A DNA stretch of 64,000 nucleotides, taken from Knoellia flava TL1 (GTDB lineage Bacteria > Actinomycetota > Actinomycetes > Actinomycetales > Dermatophilaceae). The stretch lies in assembly GCF_000768675.1 (NCBI RefSeq), contig NZ_AVPI01000002.1, positions 51,698 to 115,697 on the forward strand. Reading direction: 5' to 3'. Every line of letters starts with the position of its first letter. Positions within the stretch are counted from its first letter, which is position 1. Under the pieces are notes generated by a model. That model was not told where the DNA came from. It saw only the letters and a list, made by a program, of their open reading frames with translations, and did no database searches. Below, piece after piece: positions 42,943 through 52,104 of this stretch. A program made the translations under genes and the position numbers.

Positions 42943-45120
42943 ATGAGCGACAGCATGATCCGCTACGAGCGCGACGACGAGGGCATCGTCACCCTGACGA
43001 TGGACGACCCGGACGCGGGCGCCAACACGATGAACGCGGCATACAAGGCCGCGATGGCCGCGACGATCGACCGGCTCGAGGCCGAGCGCGACGAGATCAC
43101 CGGCGTCGTCCTCACCTCGGGCAAGAAGACCTTCTTCGCCGGCGGCAACCTCACCGACCTCCAGAGGGTGACGCCCGAGACCGTCGGCGAGACGTTCGAG
43201 GAGGTCGAGGCGATCAAGGCCCAGCTGCGCCGCCTCGAGCGCCTCGGCCGGCCGGTCGTCGCGGCCGTCAACGGGGCCGCCCTCGGCGGCGGTCTCGAGA
43301 TCGCCCTTGCGTGCCACCACCGCATCGCCGTCGACGACGACCGCATCAAGCTCGGGCTGCCCGAGGTGACGCTCGGCCTCCTGCCCGGCGGCGGCGGTGT
43401 CACCCGGCTCGTGCGCATGCTCGGCATCTCGGAGGCGCTCATGGACTGGCTGCTCCAGGGCCAGCAGCGCACCCCCGGGGACGCGCACGCCAAGGGCGTC
43501 GTCGACGAGCTCGTCGCCACCCGCGAGGAGCTCGTGCCCGCCGCCAAGAAGTGGATCCGCGAGCACGCCGATGACGAGGGCGCGGCCACGCAGCCGTGGG
43601 ACGTCAAGGGCTTCCGGATCCCCGGTGGCACGCCGACGACCCCGGCCTTCGCCGCGAACCTCCCGGCGTTCCCGGCCACCCTGCGCAAGCAGCTCAAGGG
43701 CAGCCCGGTCCGGTCGCCGCGCGCCATCCTCTCGGCGGCCGTCGAGGGTGCCCAGGTCGACGTCGACACAGCCAGTCGCATCGAGTCCCGCTACTTCGCC
43801 GGGCTCGCCGCGGGACGCGAGTCGACGGCGATGATCCAGGCGTTCTTCTTCGACCTCCAGGCGATCAACAGCGGGGCGCTCCGGCCTGCGGGCGTCGAGA
43901 AGCGCAGGGTCACCCGGGTCGGCATCCTCGGCGCCGGGATGATGGGTGCCGGCATCGCCCACGCCTGCGCCACCTCGGGCATCGAGGTCGTCCTCAAGGA
44001 CGTGAGCCTCGAGGGCGCCGAGAAGGGCAAGGCCCACGCGGCCCAGCTGCTCGACGCCAAGGTCGCGAAGGGCCGGCTGAGCGAGGAGGAGCGCGACGCG
44101 GTCCTCGCCCGCATCACCCCGACCGCCGACGCCGCCGACCTCGCCGGGGTCGACGTCGTCGTCGAGGCCGTCTTCGAGGACCAGGACCTCAAGGCCAGGG
44201 TCTTCGCCGAAGTCGAGGCGGTCGTCGGACCCGACACCCTTCTCTGCTCCAACACGTCGACGCTGCCGATCACCGGCCTCCAGGGGTTCAGCAGCCGGCC
44301 GGAGGACGTCATCGGGCTGCACTTCTTCTCACCCGTCGACAGGATGAAGCTCGTCGAGATCATCCGCGGCGAGCACACGTCCGACGAGGCGACGGCCCGC
44401 GCCGTCGACCTCGTCCAGCAGATCCGCAAGATCCCGGTCGTCGTCGGCGACGGGCGCGGCTTCTTCACGAGCCGGGTCTTCGGGACGCTCATCGTGGAGG
44501 GCGCCAACGCCCTGGCCGAGGGCGTCGACCCGATGGTCGTCGAGCGGGCCGCCACGACAGCGGGCTTCCCCGCACCGCCGCTGGCCATGCTCGACGAGGT
44601 GTCGCTCACGCTCACCCAGCACATCCGCACCGAGGCCGAGAAGGCCGCGGCGGCGGAGGGGCGCACCATCGAGCGGTCCGCCGGCGAGGAGCTCATCGAC
44701 GCCATGGTCGAGCTCGGACGCAAGGGCCGCGCGGCGGGCTCCGGGATGTACGACTACCCCGAGGGCGAGCCCAAGGTGCTGTGGCCGGGCCTGCGCGAGC
44801 GCTGGGGCCGCGGCACGCAGGTCCCGATGCGCGACCTGCAGGACCGCTACCTCTTCCGCATGGCGCTCGAGACCGCCGCGTGCTTCGAGGAGGGCGTCCT
44901 GGGCGACACCCCGTCGGCCAACATCGGCGGCATCTTCGGCATCGGCTTCCCGCCGCACACCGGCGGGCCGGCGACGTTCATGACGAACTTCGAGGGCGGC
45001 CTCGCCGGCTTCGTGGCCCGGGCCGACGAGCTCGCCGACACCTACGGCGAGCGGTTCCGCCCGTCCGCGTGGCTGCGCGAGCGCGCGGAGTCGGGGACGC
45101 TCGTGGACGCCGGGGCCTGA
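42943..45120 (+). CDS. fadB: bifunctional enoyl-CoA hydratase / 3-hydroxyacyl-CoA dehydrogenase
   Basis: 725 residues, like E. coli FadB (729). Residues 1-200 are a crotonase domain (oxyanion block AAVNGAALGGGLEIALACHHRI, LGLLPGGGGVTRL with a conserved Glu in 'LPEVTLG'). From about 318, GILGAGMMGAGIAHACATSGIEVVLKDV starts the NAD-binding 3-hydroxyacyl-CoA dehydrogenase; FFSPVDRMKLVEII carries the catalytic His/Glu region. With fadA upstream this makes a full beta-oxidation complex. The CoA-transferase-like gene starts 2 bp after the stop. Confidence 0.95.
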   Translation: MSDSMIRYERDDEGIVTLTMDDPDAGANTMNAAYKAAMAATIDRLEAERDEITGVVLTSGKKTFFAGGNLTDLQRVTPETVGETFEEVEAIKAQLRRLERLGRPVVAAVNGAALGGGLEIALACHHRIAVDDDRIKLGLPEVTLGLLPGGGGVTRLVRMLGISEALMDWLLQGQQRTPGDAHAKGVVDELVATREELVPAAKKWIREHADDEGAATQPWDVKGFRIPGGTPTTPAFAANLPAFPATLRKQLKGSPVRSPRAILSAAVEGAQVDVDTASRIESRYFAGLAAGRESTAMIQAFFFDLQAINSGALRPAGVEKRRVTRVGILGAGMMGAGIAHACATSGIEVVLKDVSLEGAEKGKAHAAQLLDAKVAKGRLSEEERDAVLARITPTADAADLAGVDVVVEAVFEDQDLKARVFAEVEAVVGPDTLLCSNTSTLPITGLQGFSSRPEDVIGLHFFSPVDRMKLVEIIRGEHTSDEATARAVDLVQQIRKIPVVVGDGRGFFTSRVFGTLIVEGANALAEGVDPMVVERAATTAGFPAPPLAMLDEVSLTLTQHIRTEAEKAAAAEGRTIERSAGEELIDAMVELGRKGRAAGSGMYDYPEGEPKVLWPGLRERWGRGTQVPMRDLQDRYLFRMALETAACFEEGVLGDTPSANIGGIFGIGFPPHTGGPATFMTNFEGGLAGFVARADELADTYGERFRPSAWLRERAESGTLVDAGA

Positions 45121-45121
45121 C

Positions 45122-45958
45122 GTGACCGGTCCGCTCGACGGCGTGCGCGTCGTCTCTGTCGCGATCAACCTGCCGGGGCCGGCCGCCGTCGCGCGCCTGG
45201 CCTCGCTCGGCGCGAGCGTGACGACCGTCCTGCCGCCGTCGGGCGACCCGGTCGAGACCTACGCCCCCGCCTACTTCGCCGAACTGCACGCCGGCCAGGA
45301 CGTCGAGCGCCTCGACCTCAAGGACGACGAGGGCCGGGCCCGGCTCGACGCCATCCTCGGCGAGGCCGACGTCCTCGTCACGAGCTCGCGCCCCTCGGCG
45401 CTCGCCCGGCTCGGCCTCGACCACGCGACGGTGGGCGGACGGCATACGCGGCTCTGCCAGGTCGACGTCGTCGGCCAGCCGGGAGCGGCAGCCGAGGTCC
45501 CCGGTCACGACCTCACCTACCAGGCCGGCGCCGGGCTCCTGCGCGACGGACGTATGCCGTCCACGACCTTCGTCGACCTCGCCGGCGCCGAGCGGGTCGT
45601 CGCCGAAGTGTGCGCCTCGCTCGTCGAGCGGGCGCGCACCGGACGCGGCTCGCGTCGCGAGGTCGCGCTCTCCGACGTCGCCGACGCCCTCGCCCGACCG
45701 GTCGTCCACGGGCTCACCTCTCCCGACGGGCCGATCGGTGGCGGTCTCCCCGTCTACGACGTGTATGCCGCGGCGCAGGGGCACGTCGCACTCGCCGCGC
45801 TCGAGCCGCACTTCGTCACCCGGCTCGCCGAGGCGGTCGAGCTCGCCCCCGAAGAGCTCACCCGCGAGCGGCTCGCCGAGGTCTTCGCGACGCGTCCGGC
45901 GCGCGAGTGGCAGGAGTGGGCGGACGAGCGCGACATCCCGCTCGCCGTCGTGCGCTGA
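45122..45958 (+). CDS. short CaiB/BaiF (family III) CoA-transferase-like / acyl-CoA racemase-like protein
   Basis: 278 residues, shorter than the usual 380-400 of family III CoA-transferases. The start LDGVRVVSVAINLPGPAAVARLASLGASVTTV and DLTYQAGAGLLRDGRMPSTTFVDLAGAERVVAEV fit the alpha-methylacyl-CoA racemase branch; the C-terminal GHVALAALEPHFVTRLAEAVELA is present. The catalytic Asp region is less clear, and the shorter size probably reflects lost loops. Its place in the fad operon suggests work on branched-chain acyl-CoAs. Confidence 0.8.
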   Translation: MTGPLDGVRVVSVAINLPGPAAVARLASLGASVTTVLPPSGDPVETYAPAYFAELHAGQDVERLDLKDDEGRARLDAILGEADVLVTSSRPSALARLGLDHATVGGRHTRLCQVDVVGQPGAAAEVPGHDLTYQAGAGLLRDGRMPSTTFVDLAGAERVVAEVCASLVERARTGRGSRREVALSDVADALARPVVHGLTSPDGPIGGGLPVYDVYAAAQGHVALAALEPHFVTRLAEAVELAPEELTRERLAEVFATRPAREWQEWADERDIPLAVVR

Positions 45959-46044
45959 CCCTCTGCTCCTCGCCGGTCCCACTCACAGGATTCGCACAGG
46001 GGACTCATGGACGGGTCCGAGCCCGCGCCGGTCTACTGGTCACC
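45959..46044 (+). promoter_or_regulatory. gap before the two-component operon
   Basis: 86 bp between the CoA-transferase-like gene and the response regulator. GTCTACTGGTCACC lies just before the ATG: TCTACT resembles a TANNNT-type element, suggesting a promoter close to the start. No terminator hairpin is obvious. Confidence 0.35.
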
Positions 46045-46779
46045 ATGAGCACGAGTCCGACCTCCGCCGTCAAGCTGCAGCGACCCGACGGCACCCCCGT
46101 CCGGGTGCTCGTCGTCGACGACGAGTCGAACCTCACCGAGCTGCTGTCGATGGCCCTGCGCTACGAGGGGTGGGAGGTCCGCGCCGCCGGCACCGGGCTC
46201 AAGGCGGTCAAGGCCGCGCGCGAGTTCCAGCCCGACGCCGTCGTGCTGGACATGATGCTCCCCGACTTCGACGGGCTCGAGGTGCTGCGCCGGATGCGCG
46301 CCGACAACGACGCGGTGCCGGTGCTCTTCCTCACCGCGAAGGACGCCGTCGAGGACCGGGTCGCCGGGCTCACCGCCGGTGGCGACGACTACGTCACCAA
46401 GCCCTTCAGTCTGGAGGAGGTCGTCGCCCGGCTCCGTGCCCTCATGCGGCGCACGACCGTCGTCGCCGAGGAGTCCTCGTCGCTGCTGGTCGTCGGTGAC
46501 CTCACGATGGACGAGGACAGCCACGAGGTGACCCGCGGCGGTGTCGAGATCGCCCTGACGGCCACCGAGTTCGAGCTGCTGCGCTACCTCATGCGCAACC
46601 CCAAGCGCGTGCTCTCCAAGGCGCAGATCCTCGACCGGGTGTGGAACTACGATTTCGGCGGCCAGGCCAACGTCGTCGAGCTCTACATCTCCTACCTGCG
46701 CAAGAAGATCGACGCCGGGCGCGAGCCGATGATCCACACGATGCGCGGCGTGGGCTACGTCCTCAAGCCGGCACCGTGA
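46045..46779 (+). CDS. OmpR/PhoB-family response regulator
   Basis: 244 residues. The receiver domain has the acidic pair Asp25-Asp26, the phosphorylated Asp69 (AVVLDMMLPDFDG), LTAK and Lys119 (YVTKPF). The winged-helix effector domain spans about 150-240 (RGGVEIALTATEFELLRYLMRN, ILDRVWNYDFGGQANVVELYISYLRKKID). GTGA overlap with the histidine kinase gene. Downstream genes encode membrane glycosyltransferases, which are plausible targets; the signal is unknown. Confidence 0.95.
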   Translation: MSTSPTSAVKLQRPDGTPVRVLVVDDESNLTELLSMALRYEGWEVRAAGTGLKAVKAAREFQPDAVVLDMMLPDFDGLEVLRRMRADNDAVPVLFLTAKDAVEDRVAGLTAGGDDYVTKPFSLEEVVARLRALMRRTTVVAEESSSLLVVGDLTMDEDSHEVTRGGVEIALTATEFELLRYLMRNPKRVLSKAQILDRVWNYDFGGQANVVELYISYLRKKIDAGREPMIHTMRGVGYVLKPAP

Positions 46780-48227
46780 CCGCGTCCGGGACCACGCAGG
46801 CCCGGTCCTGGCTCGACCCGTCCGGGTGGTCGCTGACGACGAAGCTCGTCGCCGCCGTCGTCGGGCTCTTCCTCGTCATCACGGTGGCCACCTCGACGTT
46901 CACCGTCATCGCGCTCGAGAACCACCTGCTCAACCAGATCGACCAGGACGTCACGTCGAGCCTCGTGCGCGCGGGCGGACCGCGAGGCCCGGGCGGTGGC
47001 AACGGCGGCCCGATCCCCGGCGGTGGTGGCGAGTCGCTGCTCGTCGTCCGTCGTGACGGCGAGGTCGTCGTCAACCGGCTCGAGAGCGGGCGCACGATCG
47101 GCGAGCTGAGCACCCAGCAGCTCGTGGCTCTCAGCCGCGCCGGGCTCGGCCCGACGCCGCGGACGGTCGAGATCGAGGGACTGGGCGACTACCGCGTCGC
47201 GGCTGCGCGACAGGGTGGCGCCACCGTCGTCTCGGGACTGCCGATGGCCGGCATCGACAAGATCGTCGACGCCGTCCTCGGACTCGTCATCGGCACGACC
47301 ATCGCCGGTCTCGCGCTCGTGGCCCTCGGCGGACAGTGGCTCATCCGACGCAACCTCGCTCCCCTCCAGAGGGTCGCGCACACGGCGACACAGGTGAGCC
47401 GGCTCGAGCTCGACTCCGGCGCCGTCGCCCTCGCCCAACGCTTGCCCGCGGCCGACACCGACCCGCGCACGGAGGTGGGCCAGGTGGGGCTGGCGCTCAA
47501 CAACATGCTCGACAACGTCGAGGGCGCGCTCAAGGCCCGGCACGAGTCGGAGACGCAGGTGCGCCAGTTCGTCGCCGACGCGTCGCACGAGCTGCGGACC
47601 CCGCTCGCCTCGATCCGCGGCTACGCCGAGCTGTCGCGCCGTGAGCGCGAGCCCGTGCCCCCGTCGGTCACGCATGCCCTCACCCGCGTCGAGTCGGAGT
47701 CCCTGCGGATGCAGGGGCTCGTCGAGGACCTCCTGCTCCTGGCCCGGCTCGACGCAGGCCGCCCCCTCGAGAGCGAGCCGGTCGACCTCTCGCTGCTCGC
47801 CATGGACGCCGTCTCGGACGCCCACGCCGCCGCCCCGGACCACGTGTGGGAGCTCGACCTGCCCGACGAGCCGGTCGAGGTGCCGGGCGACCGCGCCCGG
47901 CTCCACCAGGTCGTCGCGAACCTCCTCGCCAACGCCCGGACCCACACGCCTCCCGGCACGCGCGTCGTCACCTCTCTCCGTCGTGACGGCGACCACGTCC
48001 GGCTCGCCGTCCACGACGACGGCCCCGGAGTGCCGGAGACGTTGCAGGACAGCGTCTTCGAGCGCTTCTCGCGCGGTGACGAGGCACGCAACCGGGCCGG
48101 CGGGTCGACCGGTCTCGGGCTGTCGATCGTCGACGCCGTCTCGAAGTCGCACGGTGGCCGCGTCGCACTCGACAGCCGCCCCGGCTCGACGACCTTCACC
48201 GTCGAGCTTCCTGCCTCGCCCGCCTGA
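46776..48227 (+). CDS. membrane sensor histidine kinase
   Basis: 483 residues from a GTG overlapping the regulator stop. The first membrane helix (KLVAAVVGLFLVITVATSTFTVIAL, about 23-47) and the second (about 165-185) enclose an extracytoplasmic sensor of about 115 residues with an unusual Gly/Pro stretch (GGPRGPGGGNGGPIPGGGG). HAMP follows, then the phosphorylated His271 in ADASHELRTPLASIRGY. The ATPase domain has NLLANARTHTPPG, DDGPGVP and GGSTGLGLSIV. The layout resembles TcsS/PrrB-type actinobacterial kinases. Confidence 0.94.
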   Translation: MTASGTTQARSWLDPSGWSLTTKLVAAVVGLFLVITVATSTFTVIALENHLLNQIDQDVTSSLVRAGGPRGPGGGNGGPIPGGGGESLLVVRRDGEVVVNRLESGRTIGELSTQQLVALSRAGLGPTPRTVEIEGLGDYRVAAARQGGATVVSGLPMAGIDKIVDAVLGLVIGTTIAGLALVALGGQWLIRRNLAPLQRVAHTATQVSRLELDSGAVALAQRLPAADTDPRTEVGQVGLALNNMLDNVEGALKARHESETQVRQFVADASHELRTPLASIRGYAELSRREREPVPPSVTHALTRVESESLRMQGLVEDLLLLARLDAGRPLESEPVDLSLLAMDAVSDAHAAAPDHVWELDLPDEPVEVPGDRARLHQVVANLLANARTHTPPGTRVVTSLRRDGDHVRLAVHDDGPGVPETLQDSVFERFSRGDEARNRAGGSTGLGLSIVDAVSKSHGGRVALDSRPGSTTFTVELPASPA

Positions 48228-48392
48228 GCGCGCCGCAGCCCGACTCGCCCATCCGGCGCGGGGCGGCCCGTCGCGCCACAGCCTTTCGTGACGGCGCTGA
48301 TGCAGCGACGGCGGTGACGCCAGCGACGGCTCATCTCCGTGCGACAGCAACACCACAGCACCCGCACAGCCGCCGGCCCGAGCGTGGTCGGC
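48228..48392 (+). other. gap between the histidine kinase and GT39 genes
   Basis: 165 bp. It contains CGGCGCTGATGCAGCGACGGCGGTGACGCC, with repeated CAGCGACGGC (about 48303 and 48322). A GTG at 48339 would extend the GT39 protein by 18 residues. No clear promoter; the genes may be one operon. Confidence 0.35.
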
Positions 48393-50534
48393 ATGAACGC
48401 GCTGACCTACTCCCCCGGCCCCGCCGACGCCGACGCGCCGCGCGCCCGGACGGTGCCCGCCGACCGCGGCTCCGCCCTCGCGGACCGCCTCCGCCGACTC
48501 GTGCGCGGCGGCTCCGAGGACCCGTCGTGGGCCCGCCCCGCCCTCCTCGGCCTGCTCGCCCTCACCACCGTGCTCTACACGTGGAACCTCACGAGCAACG
48601 GGTGGGCCAACAGCTTCTACTCGGCCGCTGCGCAGGCCGGCAGCGAGTCGTGGAAGGCCTTCTTCTACGGCGCCTCCGACGCCGGCAGCTCGATCACGGT
48701 CGACAAGCCCCCTGCCGCCCTCTGGGTCATGGCGCTGAGCGTGCGCCTCCTCGGCCTCAGCTCGTTCTCGATCCTCCTGCCCGAGGTGCTCATGGGCGTC
48801 GGGACCGTCGCCGTGGTCGCTGCCACGGTGCGCCGTCACTGGGGCCACGCCGCCGGGCTCGTCGCCGGTGCGGTCATGGCGCTCACCCCCGTCGCGGTCC
48901 TCATGTTCCGCTTCAACAACCCCGACGCGCTCCTCGTCCTCCTCATGGCGCTCGGCGCGTGGGCAACGATGCGCTCGATCGAGCAGGGCTCGGCCCGCTG
49001 GATGGCCGTCGTCGGCGTCTTCATCGGGCTCGGCTTCCTCACCAAGACCCTCCAGGTCCTGCTCGTCGTGCCGTTCTTCGGCATCGCCTACCTCGTCGCC
49101 GCCGACACGACCCTGCGCCGCCGCATCGTCGGCGCCGTGACGGGCGTGGCCGCCATGGTTCTCTCGGCCGGCTGGTGGGTCGCCGTCGTCGAGCTCGTCC
49201 CGGCGAGCATGCGCCCCTACATCGGCGGCAGCCAGACCAACTCCTTCCTCGAGCTCACCTTCGGCTACAACGGCCTCGGACGGCTCAACGGCGACGAGAC
49301 CGGCTCCGTCGGCGGCGGCAACGGCTGGGGCGAGACCGGCCTGGGCCGCATGTTCACCGCGTCCATCGGCGGCCAGATCTCGTGGCTCATCCCGAGTGCC
49401 GTCATCCTGCTCGTCGTCGGGCTCGTCCTGCGCGGCCGCGCTCCCCGAACCGACCTGCGCCGCGCCGGCTACGTCGTCTGGGGCGGCTGGCTCGTCGTGA
49501 CGATGCTGACCTTCTCGCTCATGGCCGGGATCTTCCACGAGTACTACACCGTCGCCCTCGCCCCCGCCGTCGCCGCGCTCGTCGGCATGGGCTCGGCCGA
49601 GGCCTGGGAACGGCGGGACACCCTCCTCGGCAGCAGTGCCCTCGCCCTCGCGACGGGAGCAGCCGCGGTCTGGGGCTTCGTCCTGCTCGGTCGCACGACG
49701 GCATACGGGGGTTGGCTTCCCGGACTCGTCCTCGTCGTCGGTCTCGCGGCCGCGGTCGGCCTCCTCGTCGTCACCCGGATCCCGCGCCGCGCGGTCCTCG
49801 CGGTCGTCATCGGAGCCCTCGTCGCGGCGCTGGCCGGCCCGACGGCATACAGCCTCACGACGGTCTCGACGGGCCACACCGGTTCGATCGTCACGGCGGG
49901 TCCCGCCACCGTGGGTGCCGGTCCAGGCGGACGAGGTATGCCGGGTGGTCGCGGGATGCCGGGCGGCGCACCTCCGCAGGATGGCCCGCAGGGCGCGATG
50001 CCGGGTGGCGCGGCCGGGGGCTTCCCCGGTGGAGGCTTCCCCGGTGGCGCGCCGAACGGCGCACCGGGTGGGACGACCGGCGGCACCGCCCGCGGCGCCG
50101 GCGGCGGCATGGGCGGCCTCCTCGACGCCACCACGCCGAGCACCGACGTCGTGGCGGCAGTGTCCGAGGACGCGAGCAGCTATCGCTGGGTCGCCGCCGC
50201 GATCGGCTCGCAGAACGCCGCAGGCCTCCAGCTCGGCACGGAGCTGCCCGTCATGGCGATCGGCGGGTTCAACGGCTCCGACCCGAGCCCGACGCTCGCG
50301 CAGTTCCAGGCGTACGTCGACCAAGGGCTCATCCACTGGTTCGCCGCCGGCGGCGGGATGGGTGGCCGCGGCGGCATGGGAGGCACCAGCACCGCGTCGG
50401 AGATCTCGGCGTGGGTGCAGGCGAACTTCACCGCCGTGACGATCGACGGCTCCACGTTCTACGACCTCACGGCCCCGGCCGGCTCGGCCACGTCGACCGA
50501 CTTCGCGACGTCCACGACGGTGGTGACGGTGTGA
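48393..50534 (+). CDS. GT39/ArnT-like membrane glycosyltransferase with a Gly/Pro-rich linker
   Basis: 713 residues from the ATG at 48393. About 12 membrane helices form a GT-C fold (LLALTTVLYTWNLTSNGWANSFYSAAAQAGSESWKAFFYG; an acidic DKPPAALW motif on the first extracytoplasmic loop). Helices end near residue 500. A 70-residue linker follows (MPGGRGMPGGAPPQDGP... GGFPGGGFPGGAPNGAPGG), then a globular end (DVVAAVSEDASSYRWVAAAIGSQNAAGLQL...). Such enzymes transfer polyprenyl-linked sugars to proteins or wall polymers. Stop overlaps the GTG of the next gene. Confidence 0.88.
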   Translation: MNALTYSPGPADADAPRARTVPADRGSALADRLRRLVRGGSEDPSWARPALLGLLALTTVLYTWNLTSNGWANSFYSAAAQAGSESWKAFFYGASDAGSSITVDKPPAALWVMALSVRLLGLSSFSILLPEVLMGVGTVAVVAATVRRHWGHAAGLVAGAVMALTPVAVLMFRFNNPDALLVLLMALGAWATMRSIEQGSARWMAVVGVFIGLGFLTKTLQVLLVVPFFGIAYLVAADTTLRRRIVGAVTGVAAMVLSAGWWVAVVELVPASMRPYIGGSQTNSFLELTFGYNGLGRLNGDETGSVGGGNGWGETGLGRMFTASIGGQISWLIPSAVILLVVGLVLRGRAPRTDLRRAGYVVWGGWLVVTMLTFSLMAGIFHEYYTVALAPAVAALVGMGSAEAWERRDTLLGSSALALATGAAAVWGFVLLGRTTAYGGWLPGLVLVVGLAAAVGLLVVTRIPRRAVLAVVIGALVAALAGPTAYSLTTVSTGHTGSIVTAGPATVGAGPGGRGMPGGRGMPGGAPPQDGPQGAMPGGAAGGFPGGGFPGGAPNGAPGGTTGGTARGAGGGMGGLLDATTPSTDVVAAVSEDASSYRWVAAAIGSQNAAGLQLGTELPVMAIGGFNGSDPSPTLAQFQAYVDQGLIHWFAAGGGMGGRGGMGGTSTASEISAWVQANFTAVTIDGSTFYDLTAPAGSATSTDFATSTTVVTV

Positions 50535-51799
50535 GCCCCGTGCTCGAGGTCGTCGTCCCGGTGCACGACGAGGAGCGGTCGCTCGCAAGGAGCGTGCGAC
50601 GTCTCCACGCCCACCTGAATGCGAACTTCCCCCACCCGTTCCGGATCACCGTCGCCGACAACGCGAGCACCGACGCGACGTGGCTCGTCGCCCAGGAGCT
50701 CGTCGCGGAGCTCGACGGCGTGCACGCGGTGCACCTGGCGCAGAAGGGCCGGGGTCGTGCGCTCAAGCAGGTGTGGCTCGCGTCCGACGCCGACGTCGTC
50801 GCCTACATGGACGTCGACCTCTCGACCGACCTGGCCGCACTTGCACCGCTCGTCGCGCCGCTGCTGTCCGGCCACTCCGACATCGCCATTGGGTCCCGGC
50901 TGGCCCGGGGCGCTCGGGTCGTGCGCGGCCCGAGGCGCGAGGTCATCTCGCGCGGCTACAACCTCGTCCTTCGCGGCACGCTCGGGGCCCGGTTCACCGA
51001 CGCCCAGTGCGGGTTCAAGGCGCTGCGCGCCGACGTCGCGCGCGACCTGCTGCCGCTCGTCGAGGACCCGACGTGGTTCTTCGACACGGAGCTGCTCGTC
51101 CTCGCCCAGCGCGCCGGGCTGCGGATCCACGAGGTGCCGGTCGACTGGGTCGACGACCCCGACAGCCGGGTCGACATCGTCAGCACCGCGCGCGACGACC
51201 TCCGCGGCGTCTGGCGGATGCGACGCACCCTGGGTGCCTCGTCGGAACCGGTCCGCGCCCTCGCCGAACGCCACGGACGTCGTGTGCCGTCCCACCCGGG
51301 CGGTGGGCCCCGCGCCCACCTCCCGCGCCAGGCCACCGCCTTCGCGCTCGTCGGGGTCGCCTCGACCGTGCTCCACCTCGGGCTCTTCGCGCTGCTCCGT
51401 CAGGGAGTAGCGTCGGCCGCGCTCGCCAACGCCGTCGCCCTGCTCGTCGCGACGATGGTCAACACCTCGTGGAACCGGCGGTGGACGTTCGGGGTGCGGG
51501 GGCGGGTGGGCGCCGCCCGCCAGCAGGTCCAGGCGCTCGTCGTCTTCGGAACCACACTCGCCCTGACGACCGCCGGCCTCGGGCTGCTCCACGCCGTGAC
51601 GCCATCGGCGCCGACGTGGGTCGAGACCGCAGCCGTCGCGGTGATGACGGCGGTGTCGACGGTGCTGAAGTTCGTGCTCATGCGGACGTGGATCTTCGCC
51701 ACCACGTCGGCGGACGGGGCAGGGCACGCGCCCGTCGAGGACGCGGCGCCCGTGGCCGCCGCACAGGTGACCGGCGACCAGCACAGCCTGGCCCGCTAG
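50531..51799 (+). CDS. GT2 glycosyltransferase fused to a GtrA-type membrane domain
   Basis: 422 residues. Residues 1-250 are a GT-A fold like polyprenyl-phosphate glycosyltransferases (VVPVHDEERSL, ADNASTDATW, MDVDLSTDL with the DxD metal motif). A C-terminal GtrA part with four membrane helices begins near 270 (RQATAFALVGVASTVLHLGLFALL...). The protein would make a polyprenyl-P-sugar and present it to the GT39 enzyme next door, with which it overlaps by GTGA. A strong hairpin closes the operon at 51814. Confidence 0.9.
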   Translation: MSPVLEVVVPVHDEERSLARSVRRLHAHLNANFPHPFRITVADNASTDATWLVAQELVAELDGVHAVHLAQKGRGRALKQVWLASDADVVAYMDVDLSTDLAALAPLVAPLLSGHSDIAIGSRLARGARVVRGPRREVISRGYNLVLRGTLGARFTDAQCGFKALRADVARDLLPLVEDPTWFFDTELLVLAQRAGLRIHEVPVDWVDDPDSRVDIVSTARDDLRGVWRMRRTLGASSEPVRALAERHGRRVPSHPGGGPRAHLPRQATAFALVGVASTVLHLGLFALLRQGVASAALANAVALLVATMVNTSWNRRWTFGVRGRVGAARQQVQALVVFGTTLALTTAGLGLLHAVTPSAPTWVETAAVAVMTAVSTVLKFVLMRTWIFATTSADGAGHAPVEDAAPVAAAQVTGDQHSLAR

Positions 51800-51813
51800 A
51801 CCCGGCCACCGTT

Positions 51814-51857
51814 GGGGTGGAGGATCGCAGGGGTCATGGTCCCCGCGATCCTCCACC
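51814..51857. terminator. terminator hairpin of the glycosyltransferase operon
   Basis: 14-bp outer stem (GGGTGGAGGATCGC and complement) plus an inner GGGG/CCCC pair around the loop. 14 bp past the stop. Confidence 0.85.
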
Positions 51858-51934
51858 CGGCTGTCCGCTCGGTGGGCCTGCCGGGGGGTCGCTTTGCCCG
51901 GCGCGCGGCCCGGCGGTTACCCTGTTGCGGCTGA

Positions 51935-52024
51935 GGAGGCGTCGCCTAGTCCGGTCTATGGCGCCGCACTGCTAATGCGGTTTGGGCTAACCGCCCATCG
52001 AGGGTTCAAATCCCTCCGCCTCCG
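51935..52024 (+). tRNA. tRNA-Ser (anticodon GCT)
   Basis: Class II cloverleaf: acceptor GGAGGCG/CGCCTCC, anticodon stem CCGCA/TGCGG with loop CTGCTAA (anticodon GCT), a long variable arm, T arm GAGGG-TTCAAAT-CCCTC, discriminator G. 90 nt. A terminator hairpin lies 6 bp downstream. Confidence 0.96.
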
Positions 52025-52030
52025 CACACC

Positions 52031-52068
52031 GAAAGGGCCCTGGTCGCACCGCGACCAGGGCCCTTTTC
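52031..52068. terminator. terminator hairpin of tRNA-Ser(GCT)
   Basis: GAAAGGGCCCTGGTCGC-ACC-GCGACCAGGGCCCTTTTC, one of the few in the window that ends in a T-run (CCCTTTTC). Confidence 0.92.
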
Positions 52069-52104
52069 GGTGCGCACACCCCCTGCCCACGGCACACTGT
52101 CCCG

